64,000 bases of DNA, from contig OX381714.1 in the NCBI GenBank assembly GCA_947462335.1, forward strand, positions 54,853,800-54,917,799, given 5' to 3'. A model generated the notes under the pieces. That model was not told where the DNA came from. It ran no database searches and was given only the letters and a program-made list of their open reading frames with translations. Shown one piece after another: positions 44,378 to 56,001 of the stretch (within the stretch, counting starts at the first letter, position 1; every line of letters begins with the position of its first letter). Both the position numbers and the translations under genes were made by a program. Origin of the DNA: Harmothoe impar (lineage: Eukaryota; Annelida; Polychaeta; Phyllodocida; Polynoidae).

Positions 44378-46040
44378 GGCATTCTCCAGGTTTAGGTCGC
44401 CAGGCATTTTACAAAGTCGTCCACTCCGCATAAAATGACACAAAATGGAGAGTTGGAAGGAAAAAATGGATTCCTGTTGAAACTAAAGGGAATGGATAAA
44501 ACTCTACATTCAATTCCTTTAATATAGAATACAGCCCTTATATAGGGATGTAAGAACACATTTTATATAACAAATACCCTAGTGGTTTCCAACCCAAACA
44601 TGAGGCTTATTCTATTATAAAAGGCCTACAGAATAAGCCTCATATTCTAGGGGGTACTACAAGGGGGGGGGGGGTATATAGAATAAGCCTAATAATTCTA
44701 GGGGGTACTCATATAATTATCATTCTGTTATTAGCGACTTAAACCTTTTCACCTACTAGCGACCTATTCTTTCTAGCCTTATATTATACAACACTGTCTT
44801 TGTTTTATGTATCAATTTTAGATTCTATTTGATATAATTACTCTATATGTAACTCCAGCTTTAGGTCGCTATGGATGGAGTCACTATCAAACTATACGTG
44901 ACCCTCTATCACCCCCCCCCCCCCTAGTGGCTTCCAACCCAAACATTAGGCTTATTCTTTTATCAAAAACCTACAGAATAAGCCTCATACTTCTAGGGGA
45001 TATTGTGGGGGTGGGGGTATACAGAATAAGCCTTGGCGACCTAAACTTTTTCACCTACTAGCGACCTATTCTTTCTAACCTTATTTAATACAAAACTTCC
45101 TTTGTTTTATATATCAATATGAATAATCCTGCGTCACCTATCTTCTTTTCCCCCAAAAAAAGCCAAGCCCCATCTTTTTTAAATATCTCCCCTTAAGGGA
45201 AACCCTTTCCCCCGGGATTATATTCCCCTTGGATGTTTTTAGCTTCTTTTTTTATATAATTTTTCTATATGTAACTCCAGCTTTAAGTCGCTATGGATGG
45301 AGTCGCTATTGCAACCACTAGATAGAATACAAGGTTAAAAAGTTTTTTATTCATCCCCTCCCTATTTGTAACTCCAGCTTCTTTCTAACCTTATTTTATA
45401 CAAAACTCTCTACTAGCGACCTATTCTTTCTAACCTTATATTATACAAAATTACCTTTGTTTTATATATAAATATGAATAATCCTGCGTCACCTACCTTC
45501 TTTTCCCCCCAAAAAAGCCAAGCCCCATTTTTTCTTATAGCTCCCCTTAAGGGAAACCCTTTCCCCTGGGGTTATATTCCCCTTGGATGTTTTTAGCTTC
45601 TATTTTATATAATTACTCTATATGTTACTCCAGCTTTAAGTCGCTAGGGATGGAGTCGCTAATGCAAATCACTAGATAGGACACAAGGTTAAAATGTTTT
45701 TTATTCACCCTAACTATTATGTAACTCCAGCTTTAAGTCGCTAGGGATGGAGTCGCTAATGCAAATCACTAGATAGGACACAAGGTTAAAATGTTTTTAT
45801 TCACCCTACCCATATGTAACTCCAGGTTTAAGTCGCTAGGGATGGAGTCGCTTTTGCAAATCACTAGATAGGATACAAGGTTAAGACGTTTTTAATTCAT
45901 CCCCTACCTATATATAACTCCAGGTTTAAGTCGCTAGGGATGAAGTCGCTATGCCATAGTGCAGCATATCTTTTAATTGTATTTCGTTTAATAGGAACAG
46001 GATCCGTGTTTTACATAGCGACCTAAACCTGGATTATGCC
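44378..46040. mobile_element. Non-autonomous DNA transposon with repeated internal modules
   Basis: Left end ggcattctccaggtttaggtcgc (44378-44400) matches the reverse complement of the right end (46018-46040) at 21 of 23 positions. CTACTT occurs immediately outside on the right (46041-46046) and two bases outside on the left (44370-44375), so it may be part of an imperfect 8-bp target duplication as in hAT elements. Inside, the module aactccagctttaagtcgct is repeated about six times, with two long direct repeats (around 44740-44890, 45050-45310, 45410-45660) and ~85-bp tandem units (45640-45900). No transposase ORF. Confidence 0.7.
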
Positions 46041-46679
46041 CTACTTTTAATAAGACGACTATGTGAGTTTACTATTGGACAGGTATGGTATATCAGAAGT
46101 GGATCTACCAGTTGATTAGTACAATTACTTGATAAAAGCTTCAGAAGAGAGCTGCCAATTCATCCCACAACAGGTAGACAAATCAGGACAAGGCTTTACC
46201 ACACGGAATCCTTTTTATATTTGCCCACTTGATTCCTGGATGCATGCTGAAAGGGACATGTCAATGGAGGCAGGAAAAACTCTCCACTCTCTGCCTGAAC
46301 GCATGACAGAGGATCAATAGGGCTATATATAGACACCGGGCTATAGCTGGTCGCACCACATAGTGGTACATGTATGTATATAGCGAGAATTGTTTTTCTC
46401 CGTATGGGCGGCCATGTTAGTTCTGAGCTGGGAATCTCTCGTGAGATGTAGGCAGTGACCAAACACCAATACACCGTAGCTTACAAGGAACAAGCTAAGT
46501 GGTGAGAGCAGAACCGGGATCTCGTGAGAATGCTGGTGTCAGTGTACCACGGAAACAAGTTCAGTACAGCTCACTCACGTTACATCACTATATATACCAT
46601 AAAGCAAAGAGTACTATGAGAATTCACTGTTGGAGCTGCTCCATATGTTAGCATTGTACACTAAACCAGTGGGCACAGA

Positions 46680-46740
46680 CCGCTTATTTAGCACTTATTA
46701 AGCTCTGTGTATTTTCTCCAGGGCTTGATAAGTGCTCAGT
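46680..46740. repeat. Small hairpin
   Basis: tagcacttattaagctctg and cagggcttgataagtgct form an imperfect stem with an ~12-base loop. Confidence 0.4.
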
Positions 46741-47308
46741 AATTCGCTATTGGGCTGAGCTGTGCACACTTGGACTATATATATCCTTGTGGATCGAGTG
46801 TAAAATCGACAATTAAACCAACGATTCTCTGAACCCAATATTCATAATTATAGATATTTGCTCCAAATCCATCCAGGATAATGAGAAAAGCATTAATATA
46901 ATAGAAAAATAGTCTATTCGATCCCCTGGATTACAGAATAATCTGTCATTGTGTATCTATATATATACAGTAATTGTCTGCTTAACCCCAGCATTTTATT
47001 GAGATGTGCACTCTTTTGAGACCCTTCAGCTTTAAAAAAAGGGCAATTACGGTAGGTATTGAGTAGGTTGTCTGGGCTGTATATTCCATCCACCGGGGGA
47101 TTTCAATTTTTTTTTGGTAGCAGTGGACCCTCTTGGTACTGTTTGCTCTTTGTATCGTCGGTCTGACTCTGGACGGAAATCTCAGGTTTACAACTTGGCA
47201 CCGCGTGCTGCGCGCGCATGCCTGCAACACAGCATGCCGGGAGCTCTGTCAACTTCCGGTGGGCTGTGATGGAATCTGGATATTGATTTTCTGTAGTGCA
47301 TGGCTCGC

Positions 47309-47345
47309 GGGGGGGGGGGGGTCGAGGGGGGTGGGGGGGGGGGGG
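47309..47345. repeat. G-rich tract, two poly-G runs of 13
   Basis: G runs at 47309-47321 and 47333-47345 separated by tcgaggggggt; strong potential for G-quadruplex on the plus strand. Confidence 0.8.
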
Positions 47346-47507
47346 CAGGAAGAGGGTGCCTGAGGAGATTGGAAATGGCAGTCCTGGTTCAGGTCGCCTT
47401 CCACTAATAGAGAAGGGTCCAGATGTTACCAGCATTACTTGGCTTTAATACCAATCCTAGAAATGTGTGCTGGGGCTACATCTAAGATTGTAACCATTTC
47501 AGGGATT

Positions 47508-47625
47508 TATAGTGCTTAAATGCACTATTCCCTGTGTCGGCAGAATACATAAATGCAGCATGCCGATCCTCAGTGAGTGCTGCAACCCCACAGGCATGAT
47601 GCATGGATGCAGCGCTGTTCAGTGC
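47508..47625. repeat. FB repeat fragment
   Basis: agtgcttaaatgcactat left part and one rearranged hairpin; it lies immediately left of the duplicated block. Confidence 0.5.
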
Positions 47626-47999
47626 CCTAGGTAGGCCCATCCCAGCTTGTCCATGATTGCAAAGCATTGCGGCCCAACAGTTCCAGAGAAGATTCACCAC
47701 AAAATGGTTTTGTTATTATCTAGTCCTCTACATCACACCCAGCAGCATGACCCAAGTTAAAGGTCTCCTCCAGGAGAGGAAGGGGTTGGTGGTGGTGATG
47801 TGCGTGTGTGTGTGGGGGGGGGGGGGGGGAGGGGGTGTAGGGGGTTGGGGGGAAGGTGATGTAGGAGGGAGGTTGACTACAGCATGCACACAGGACCTGC
47901 TAACATGCTCAAATCTCAGCCTAAAACAAGCCTCGTCGTGAGCGTTCACTTCATCATTACTGTAATTCTATGCACTGTGACTTCTTTACGCCTTTAATA

Positions 48000-48238
48000 A
48001 TGACTTAGTGCTTCAATGGCCTTTGTCGTTATTATGCATGCATGCAGCCCTAGCGAGTAACTCGCCGGTGCTGCAATCATGCCTACTCTACAGGGTCGAT
48101 GTATATATAATACACTACTGAAGGGTTGGCATGATGCATGGATGCATGCCTGGTGAGCACACTTGCTAAGGTTTCATTCATGCATCACAACAAATAGCAT
48201 TTACAATTAAAGTGCTATCCATCCCTGAAAGGGTTAAT
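48000..48238. repeat. FB repeat (copy A)
   Basis: First hairpin gcatgcatgcagccctagcg, spacer with cagggtcgatg, second hairpin decayed, right end catccctgaaagggtta. Its allelic partner is 51962-52186. Confidence 0.65.
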
Positions 48239-48539
48239 TCTATGACTTCTTAATTTTAGATTAAATGCTCCATTCCTCTACTCATGGACCTTCTCCACGG
48301 CATGGAGATGTCATCTGTGGCTCGGCCCCACTAATGATGTGCAGCATGAGTATCTGAGTGGGCTCATTAGGCCCTTAATCCCTTGTGCTCCAGTAGGCAA
48401 TGTCTATATAAGTCAACTTAATGCTGCATAAGAGAGTAACACTAGGCCTATAAACCTATCAGGATTATAATGCCTTATTGGGAAGTAGGTGTATTCCCAT
48501 ATAATATATGTATACACAGGAACCCGAGCCGACTAATTA

Positions 48540-48752
48540 TCCTTTCAAGGGCCGCATACTGCTTTAATGCATTATGTCCCGTATCATCAAGGCTGTATTT
48601 GTGCATCATGCCGACTCTTCAGGAGTGTATCAAACACATGGCTGCTAGAATGCAGCACTGGCGAGTTACAAACGAGAGCTGCATTCGTGCATGTATCAAG
48701 ACGATAAAGAGCATAGTACATTAAAGAATTATGCATCCCTTAAAGGATTATA
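48540..48752. repeat. FB repeat (copy A)
   Basis: Left end cctttcaagggccgcatac, right end gcatcccttaaaggatta. The first hairpin is half deleted. Partner 52497-52698. Confidence 0.65.
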
Positions 48753-49079
48753 GCCTAAGCAGACTTGCCCCAATGGCTATATTTGATACAGACAGATTAT
48801 ACGCAATGCGTGCTCACCATGTCATAATATCCAGGGTACCATGTGCCTAGTCACATGATAAATACCCCATGTAGGCCCATTTAGATGACAAATGTGCCAT
48901 GTGCCTATTCAGGAAGGGACCCCTGTTTATGTTTCTACACCATTGCCTCGGACATGATGGACTGCGACTGGCATGGAGGGAGGCATGGCCTCACTGACCC
49001 TCCTCCTTTTGTACTGCTTCCTCATGAGGAGGGGAACCCACCCTGGAGCATAATAGTAACAGTTGCAATAAGGGGCAAT

Positions 49080-49510
49080 ATGGTAGAGGGAGGGGGAGGA
49101 GAGGGGGAGGAGGGGATGAGATGAGGGTAGGGAGAAGAGGGAGAAGAGGGAGAAGATGGAGAAGAGGGAGGCAAGGAGGGGGGGGGGGGAAGGTAGGAAT
49201 GAAAGGTAGGAGGGAGGGGGAGGGAGGGAAGGAGGGAGGGAGGGGGAAGGGAGGGCAGGGATGGAAGGAGCGCAGGGATGGAGGCGAGGAGGGAGGGAGG
49301 GAGGGAGGGAGGGAGTACATATGATACAGATAACAGTAGCAGTAAGAAATTATTGTAAAGGGAGGGAGGGAGAGCAGGGGGTGAATGGGGAGGAGAGGAG
49401 AGGGAGGGGGAGGTAATGATACAGATAACAGTAGAAGTAAGGAGCAATATGGTAAAAGGGGTGAAGGAGAGGAGGGGAGGGGAGGAGAGGGAGGGGGAGG
49501 TAATGATACA
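49080..49510. repeat. GGGA/GA-rich purine tract (copy A)
   Basis: Almost all purine on the plus strand. Glu/Arg/Gly and Pro/Ser open frames on both strands are shadows. It contains two copies of gatacagataacagtag. Confidence 0.9.
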
Positions 49511-49619
49511 GATTCCCCCTACTCACCCTTGGAGGCCACATCAGGTCATTGTGTGCTGGAGGCTGTGGTGGTTGTTGAGGTGGTTGTATCGTGAGGTACT
49601 CCAGTGTTATATGACATGC

Positions 49620-50170
49620 AGCACTGCTTACTGTACACAGGATCCAAACCTGACTATAAATGGGTTTTCCAGTATGCCTGTAGGAGGGATCCAAACCCCA
49701 TTGTCCGTACTGGTTTTCAACCCTTATTGTCCAACCTGGTGGTTGTTGAGATGGCTGTGTTATATCTTGTGGTATTCCAGTGTTATATGTGACTCGAGCA
49801 CTGCTTACTGGAGACAGCACCCAACCCCCACCAAAAAGGGGTTTCCTACATCGACTGCACGAGAGCTCCAATTCTTATTGTATTCCTCATTCCTCATTGT
49901 AAAGTGAACACGGTCCTTACTGCTTTCATCCTTATTGTTCAACCTTCATTCTAAAAGGTTTTTCAACCCTTAATTGATTAGGGTTTTAACGTTTACTCCA
50001 GAAGGGACAAATTGTAGATATAGGTCCAAACCTTATTGCAGCAGGGCTCCAACCCTGACCATTGAAAGGTCCAACCCTCATTGCAGAAGGCTACATCCCT
50101 TACTCAGTTACTGTTAAAGGGCTTCAACCCTCTATGAGGGATCCAACCCTGACTGTGTTAGGGTCGCAGC
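49620..50170. repeat. Degenerate tandem repeat, ~25-30 bp
   Basis: Repeated words tccaaccctnattg and aaagggtt/aagggct. The counterpart in copy B is 53820-54430. Confidence 0.6.
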
Positions 50171-50574
50171 TGCAGCCAGCCTGTAGCAGATCTATAGCGT
50201 TAATGGGTTGCAGCCAGGCTGTAGTAGTGGATCTATAGCGTTAATGGGTGTACATGGGGCTCCTGCTGCTCCTGCTAATTCCTCCTGTACCTCATCCTCC
50301 CTCTACATCCCACTGATAGCTTCCCTCCAGGAGGAGGGGGGCAGTGTCTGCTTATAGACCCCCTGCTGGGCAGGCTATAAGGCACTGGAGCTGCAGGCTA
50401 TAGTACAGTATGGGTTCCCTTACTCCAGGGGGGGCCGGTGCTATAGTAGTGGGTTTCCCCTCCTCCAGGGCAGATCCTGCTGTTGTCTGCTGAGGCAGCA
50501 GCAGCTGACTGGAGGATCCACCACCTCCTACTCCAGGCTGCCGCGGCCTGACTCCATGCAATATGCCATTCTGC

Positions 50575-50770
50575 AGCGAGAGATGGCGCCAACCGAGGTC
50601 AATTACCTCTCTGTATGGGTACAGCCATTGGCATCCATGAGCCAATAATCTACGTTAATTTATACACCTGGTTTTGAGTCTAGACAAAGAGTGTGTTAGG
50701 AGAGTGGAGACTTAAATTGGAGATTTGAACCCTGCAGAGAGGCCTTCTGATCACTCCCTCTTCTGCAGAA
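50575..50770. repeat. Module related to 31457-31680 (copy A)
   Basis: Contains gatggcgccaaccgagg, tcaattacctctctgta and cagagaggccttctgatcac. On the minus strand ATGGATGCC...ACAGAGAG|gtaatt would be a ten-codon first exon whose AG end fits E2; the partner copy at 54870 lacks the ATG. Confidence 0.45.
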
Positions 50771-51387
50771 TATCAATGCAATCTCCTTACACTTACACCC
50801 ACCCCCTGTAGCCTGTAAGCCTGCCCATCACCCCACACACACCCACACACCCACCCACACACCCACCCACACCCAGCTCTCCGTCAGTGCTGCTGCTGCA
50901 CTCCCCCACCTCATCGTGCTGCATGTGTGCTACGTGCAGTGCCAGCCTAGCCCCTGTCGACGGAATGGAGACTGCCTATAAACATGTTCAGGCCATGTGC
51001 ATGCATTGACTACTTCAGCAGATTTTCTGACTGGCCACAGAATTCGGTTGCTGGTGACACCAAGGTGACACCAAGGTGACACCAAGAGTAAGCTGTTGGC
51101 TGGTGTTTCTGGCTCCACGGCAGGGTACTGGTAAGCGACGCAGGAACTGCGATTTTGGTGGAAATTCTTTTCAAAATGACCGACAACATGGCAGCTGTTT
51201 ACAGTCCCCCCCCCATGAGGCTGGGCAGTCTACGTGCAGTGCCTACACACTCACTCACTCTCCAGGCCACATGTTAGCTCCAGCACGCATGCTGCAGCAT
51301 GTACAGACATGCTGCTTGGAGACTGACTTAAGGGATCCCCCCTCCCCCTTTATTACTGCTGCTGCCTTCACGTTGCCGCCTGTCGGC

Positions 51388-51401
51388 GTTGCTATGGAGA
51401 C
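51388..51401. promoter_or_regulatory. X-box-like motif (copy A)
   Basis: gttgctatggagac in a CpG-rich stretch at the contig end; identical to 55635-55648 in copy B. Confidence 0.4.
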
Positions 51402-51408
51402 GGCGGCC

Positions 51409-51608
51409 NNNNNNNNNNNNNNNNNNNNNNNNNNNNNNNNNNNNNNNNNNNNNNNNNNNNNNNNNNNNNNNNNNNNNNNNNNNNNNNNNNNNNNNNNNNN
51501 NNNNNNNNNNNNNNNNNNNNNNNNNNNNNNNNNNNNNNNNNNNNNNNNNNNNNNNNNNNNNNNNNNNNNNNNNNNNNNNNNNNNNNNNNNNNNNNNNNNN
51601 NNNNNNNN
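51409..51608. other. Assembly gap, exactly 200 N
   Basis: A round-number placeholder, as scaffolding software inserts between contigs of unknown distance. Open frames across it are artefacts. Confidence 0.98.
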
Positions 51609-51961
51609 GGCAAGTTCAAGACCCTGGTATGTTCAGCCCATCCTAGCTTGCCCATGACTGTAAAGCATTGCGGGGGCAACAATTCCAGAGAAAATTCACC
51701 ACAAAATGGCTCTGGTACTATCTAGTCCTCTTCATCACACCCAGCAGCATGACCCAAGTTAAAAGGTCTCCTCCCAGGAGAGGAAGGGGTTGGTGGTGGT
51801 GATGTGTGTGTGTGGGGGGGGGGGGGGGGGCAGAGGATGAGGGAGGTTGACTACAGCATGCACACGAGGCCTGCTAACATGCTCAAATCTCAGCCTAAAA
51901 ACAAGCCTCGTCGTGAGCGTTCACTTCATCATTACTGTAATTCTATGCACTGTGACTTCTT

Positions 51962-52186
51962 TAAGCCTTTATGGATGGCATTGTGCTCTAATGCTTGTCA
52001 TGATGCTTGAATGCCGCCCTGGCGAATAACTCGCTGGAGATACATTCATACACCAGGCTAAACCTAAGGGATTGAGGTATACATACGCATCTGAATGGTC
52101 TCTATTATGTAGAATCTCTAGGGTTTCATTCATAAATCATAAGAAATGGCAGATAATATAAGTGCTACCCAGCCCTTAAAGGGTTA
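51962..52186. repeat. FB repeat (copy B)
   Basis: Partner of 48000-48238; the second hairpin is more decayed, right end cagcccttaaagggtta. Confidence 0.6.
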
Positions 52187-52496
52187 ATTCTATGACTTCT
52201 TAATTTTAGATTAAATGCCCCATTCCTCTGCTCCTGGGCCTCCTCCATGGCATGGAGATGTCAGCTGTGGCCTGGCTGCACTAATGACGTGCGGCATGAG
52301 TATCTGAGTGGGCTCATTAGGCCCTTAATCCCTTGTGCTCCAGTAGGCAATGTCTATATAAGTCAACTTAATGCTACATAAGAGAGTAACACTAGGCCTA
52401 TAAACCTATCAGGATTACAATGCCTCATTGGAAAGTGAGTGTATTCCCATATAATATATGTATACACAGGACACCCGAGCCGACTAATTATCCCTG

Positions 52497-52698
52497 CAAG
52501 GGCCGCATACTGCTTTAATGTATCATGCCCTCTATCATTAAGGCTGTATTCGTGCATCATGCCGACTCTTCAGGAGTGTATCAAGCATGTAGCAGCTGGA
52601 ATGCAGCGCTGGCAAGTTACTAACGAGAGCTGCATTCATGTATCCAGAAGACAAAGAGTATGGCACATTAAAACATTATGCATCCCTTAAAGGGTTAG
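52497..52698. repeat. FB repeat (copy B)
   Basis: Partner of 48540-48752; right end gcatcccttaaagggtta. Confidence 0.65.
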
Positions 52699-53029
52699 CC
52701 GAAGCAGCCTTGCCCCAATGGCTATATTTGATACAGACTGATTATACGCATGCGTGCTCACCATGTCATAACATCCAGGGTACCATGTGCCTAGCCACAT
52801 GATAAATACCCCATGTAGGCCCATTTAGATGACAAATGTGCCATGTGCCTATTCAGGAAGGGACCCTGTTTATGTTTCTACACCATTGCCTCGGACATGA
52901 TGGACTGAGACTGGCATGGAGGGAGGCATGGCCTCACTGACCCTCCTCCTTTTGTACTGCTTCCTCATGAGGAGGGGAACCCTCCCTGGAGCATCATAAT
53001 AACAGTAGCAATAAGGGGCAATATGGTAG

Positions 53030-53690
53030 AGGGAGGGGGAGGAGAGGGGGAGGAGGGGATGAGATGAGGGGAGGGAGAAGAGGGGGAAGAGGGAGGGAGG
53101 GAGGGAGGGAGGGAGGGTGGGTGGGGGAAGGGAAGGGAAGGAAGGAAGGAAGGAAGGAAGGAAGGAAGGAAGGAGGGAGGAGGGAGGGAGGGAGGGAGAG
53201 AGGAAGGAAGGGAGGGAGGGAAGGAGGGGGGAGGAAAGAGGGAGGGAGGGAGGGAGGAGAGAGAGGAAAAGGGAAAGAGGAGTGGGGGAGTTGATGATAC
53301 AGATGACAGTAGAAGTAAGGAGCAATATGGTAAAAAGGGTGAAGGAGAGGAGGGGAGGAGAGGGAGGGGGAGGTAATGATACATGTGGGTGGGGGAAGGG
53401 AAGGGAAGGAAGGAAGGAAGGAAGGAAGGAAGGAAGGAAGGAAGGAAGGAAGGAGGGAGGGAGGGAGGGAGGGAGGGTGGGGGAAGGGAGGGAGGAAGGA
53501 AGGGAGGGAGGGAAGGAGGGGGGAGGAAAGAGGGAGGGAGGGAGGGAGGGAGGGAGGGAGGAGAGAGAGGAAAAGGGAAAGAGGAGTGGGGGAGTTGATG
53601 ATACAGATGACAGTAGAAGTAAGGAGCAATATGGTAAAAAGGGTGAAGGAGAGGAGGGGAGGGGTAGAGAGGGAGGGGGAGGTAATGATA
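53030..53690. repeat. GGGA/GGAA purine tract (copy B), internally duplicated
   Basis: Two successive sub-blocks of about 280 bp each contain gtgggggaagggaagg, a (GGAA)n run, a (GGGA)n run and gatgatacagatgacagtag. Copy A has no equivalent doubling, so the length is polymorphic. The 314-codon minus frame here is a shadow. Confidence 0.85.
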
Positions 53691-54869
53691 CAGATGCCCA
53701 CTACTCACCATTGGAGGCCACATCAGGTCATTGTGTGCTGGAGGCTGTGGTGGTTGTTGAGGTGGTTGTATCGTGAGGTACTCCAGTGTTATATGACATG
53801 CAGCACTGCTTACTGGGGACAGGATCCAAACCTGACTATAAAAGGGGTTTTCCGATATTACTGACGCCTGTAGGAGGGATCCAAACCTCATTATCCGTAC
53901 TGGTTTCAACCCCTATTGTCCAACCTAGTGGTTGTTGAGATGGCCAGTGTTATATGTGACATGTAGCACTGCTTACTGGAGACAGGATCCAAACCTGACT
54001 ATAAAAGGGTTTTCCAATACTGACTGCATGAGGGCTCCAATCCATATTGTACATGTACAAGGGGCCCAGTCCTCATTGTAAAGAGTACACGGTCCTTACC
54101 TGTTTCAACCCTTATTATTCAACCTTCACTGTAAAGGGTTCCAACCCTTATTTATGCCGCCAATTCTTGCTGCAGAAGGGACACAATCAAAATTGAAGAC
54201 GGGACCAACCCTTATTGCAGAGAGGTACATCCCTTACTGTTAAAGGGCTCCAGACCTTGTATGAGGATCCAACCCTTACTACAAAAGATGAACTCTTATT
54301 GTCCAACCCTTGCTGTAAAAGGCTTCCTGAAGATTACAGTCCAAATTGTAGAAGGACCCAAGCCTTACTGTAGGTTGGCTTCAACCTTGACTCTATGAGG
54401 ATCCAGCCCTGACTATGTAAAGGGTTGCAGCTGCAGCCAGCCTGTAGCAGATCTATAGCGGTAATGGGTTGCAGCCAGCCTGTAGTAGTAGATCTATAGT
54501 GTTAATGGGTGTACATGGGGCTCCTGCTGCTCCTGCTAATTCCTCCTGTACCTCATCCTCCCTCTACAACACACTGATAGCTTCCTCCAGGAGGAGGGGG
54601 GCAGTGTCTGCTTATAGACCCCCTGCTGGGCAGGCTATAAGGCACTGGAGCTGCAGGCTATAGTACAGTATGGGTTCCCTTACTCCAGGGGGCGGTGCTA
54701 TAGTAGTGGGTTCCTCCAGGGCCCCAATGTCAGGCTATGCTATAGTGTGGGTTTCCCCTCCTCCAGGGCAGATCCTGCTGTTGTCCGCTGAGGCAGCAGC
54801 AGCTGACTGGAGGATCCACCACCTCCTACCTCCAGGCTGCTGCGGCCTGACTCCATGCAATATGCCATT

Positions 54870-55060
54870 CTGCAGCGAGAGATGGCGCCAACCAAGGTTA
54901 ATTACCTCTCTGTATGGGTACGGCCATTGGTATCTACCGGTGGATAATCTACGTTAATTTATACACCTGGTTTTGAGTCTAGACCAAGACTGTGTTAGGA
55001 GAGTGAACGTCTGAGCTGTAGATTTTTACCTCACAGAGAGGCCTTCTGACTACTCCCTCT
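54870..55060. repeat. Module related to 31457-31680 (copy B)
   Basis: gatggcgccaaccaaggtt, aattacctctctgta and cacagagaggccttctgact. The potential donor CAGAGAG|GTAATT is kept on the minus strand, but the upstream ATG of copy A is not. Confidence 0.45.
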
Positions 55061-55599
55061 GCTACAGGATTACAGAATGGCAATGCAATCTCCTTACACT
55101 TACACCCACCCCCTGTAGCTTGTAAGCCTGCCATCACCCACCCCCACACACACACCCACACACACCCACCCCTCAGTCAGTGCTGCTGCTGCACTCCCCC
55201 ACCTCCTCATGCAGCATGTGTGCTACGTGCAGTGCCAGCCTAGCCCCTGTCAACGGAATGGAGACAGCCAGTAAACATGTTCAGGCCATGTGCATGCATT
55301 GACTACTTTAGCAGATTTTCTGACTGGACCCAGAATTGGTTGATAGTGACTGACACCAAGAGTAAACTGATTGCTGGTGTTTCTGGCTCCACGGCAGGTA
55401 CAGGTCATTGACGCAGGAACCGTGATTTTGGTGGGAATTCTTTCCAAAATGACCGACAAGATGGCAGCTGTTTATAGTCCCTCCATGAGGCTGGGCAGTC
55501 TACGTACAGTGCCTACACACTCACTCTCCAGGCCACATGTTAGCTGCAGCATGTACTGACATGCTGCTTGGAGACTGACTTAAGGGATCCCCCTCCCCT

Positions 55600-55770
55600 T
55601 TATTACTGCTGCCTGCACGTTGCCGCCTGTCGGCGTTGCTATGGAGACGGCGGCCATCATGTCACCATGGCAATAGGCGGCTATCATGGCGGACGCCGCC
55701 GCTGCTGCCAGAGGTCGGGAACGAGGCTCGTCTGTCACGTGGTACCCGGCGTCAAACCATGATCCCCCAG
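55600..55770. promoter_or_regulatory. CpG-rich segment with two X-boxes, candidate promoter
   Basis: X-box-like gttgctatggagac (55635-55648) and gtcaccatggcaat (55661-55674) are followed by atggcgg and a run of CpGs. YY1-like aagatggcagc lies upstream at 55458-55468. From ATG 55686 a plus frame reads MADAAAAARGRERGSS and stops after 31 codons; it could be a first exon or a chance ORF. It may equally serve the minus-strand GEF gene. Confidence 0.35.
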
Positions 55771-55788
55771 TGCACCATTAACAGTTAA

Positions 55789-56001
55789 CCCTTTAAAGGC
55801 GGCATTCTGCTTTAATGAGATGTACCCTTAGCGTCATGATGCATAAATGCATCGCATGATGCATGAATGCATCATGCAGACGCTATAGTGCTGGTACACG
55901 CGTGAAAGGGTTGGTATGATACATCAATGTAGCACTGATGAGATACATGCCGGGGCTGCATTAGTGCATCATGACGATAACTGTTACTTTAAATGGTTAA
56001 G
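55789..56001. repeat. FB repeat
   Basis: Left end taaccctttaaaggcggcat, first hairpin collapsed to tandem gcatgatgcatgaatgc words, second hairpin of the catcaatgtagcactg variant, right end ttaaatggttaagg. Confidence 0.65.

Larger units (their letters stand above)
47626..51408. repeat. Copy A of a ~4-kb near-identical block (left of the gap)
   Basis: Collinear from end to end with 51609-55655, with many substitutions and indels, mainly in the tandem repeats. It stops exactly at the N run. Content in order: poly-G, two FB repeats, a GA-rich tract, ccaaccct-type repeats, the 50575 module and a GC-rich end with an X-box. Confidence 0.85.
51609..55655. repeat. Copy B of the ~4-kb block (right of the gap)
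   Basis: Starts at the first base after the gap within sequence homologous to about 47620 and runs in parallel until 55655, which matches the last base of copy A. It is longer than A mainly because the purine tract at 53030-53690 is expanded. Confidence 0.85.

Noticed and set aside
47103..47435. Pro-rich minus frame of 110 codons
   Set aside because: Created by two poly-G tracts; no other coding sign.
51076..51682. Frames running through the N gap
   Set aside because: Unknown residues from 200 N; an artefact.
52870..53909. Minus-strand frame of 314 codons and plus-strand frame of 219 codons
   Set aside because: Both are shadows of the GGGA/GGAA purine tract; composition is only Pro/Ser or Gly/Arg/Glu/Lys, and frame lengths differ between the two haplotype-like copies.
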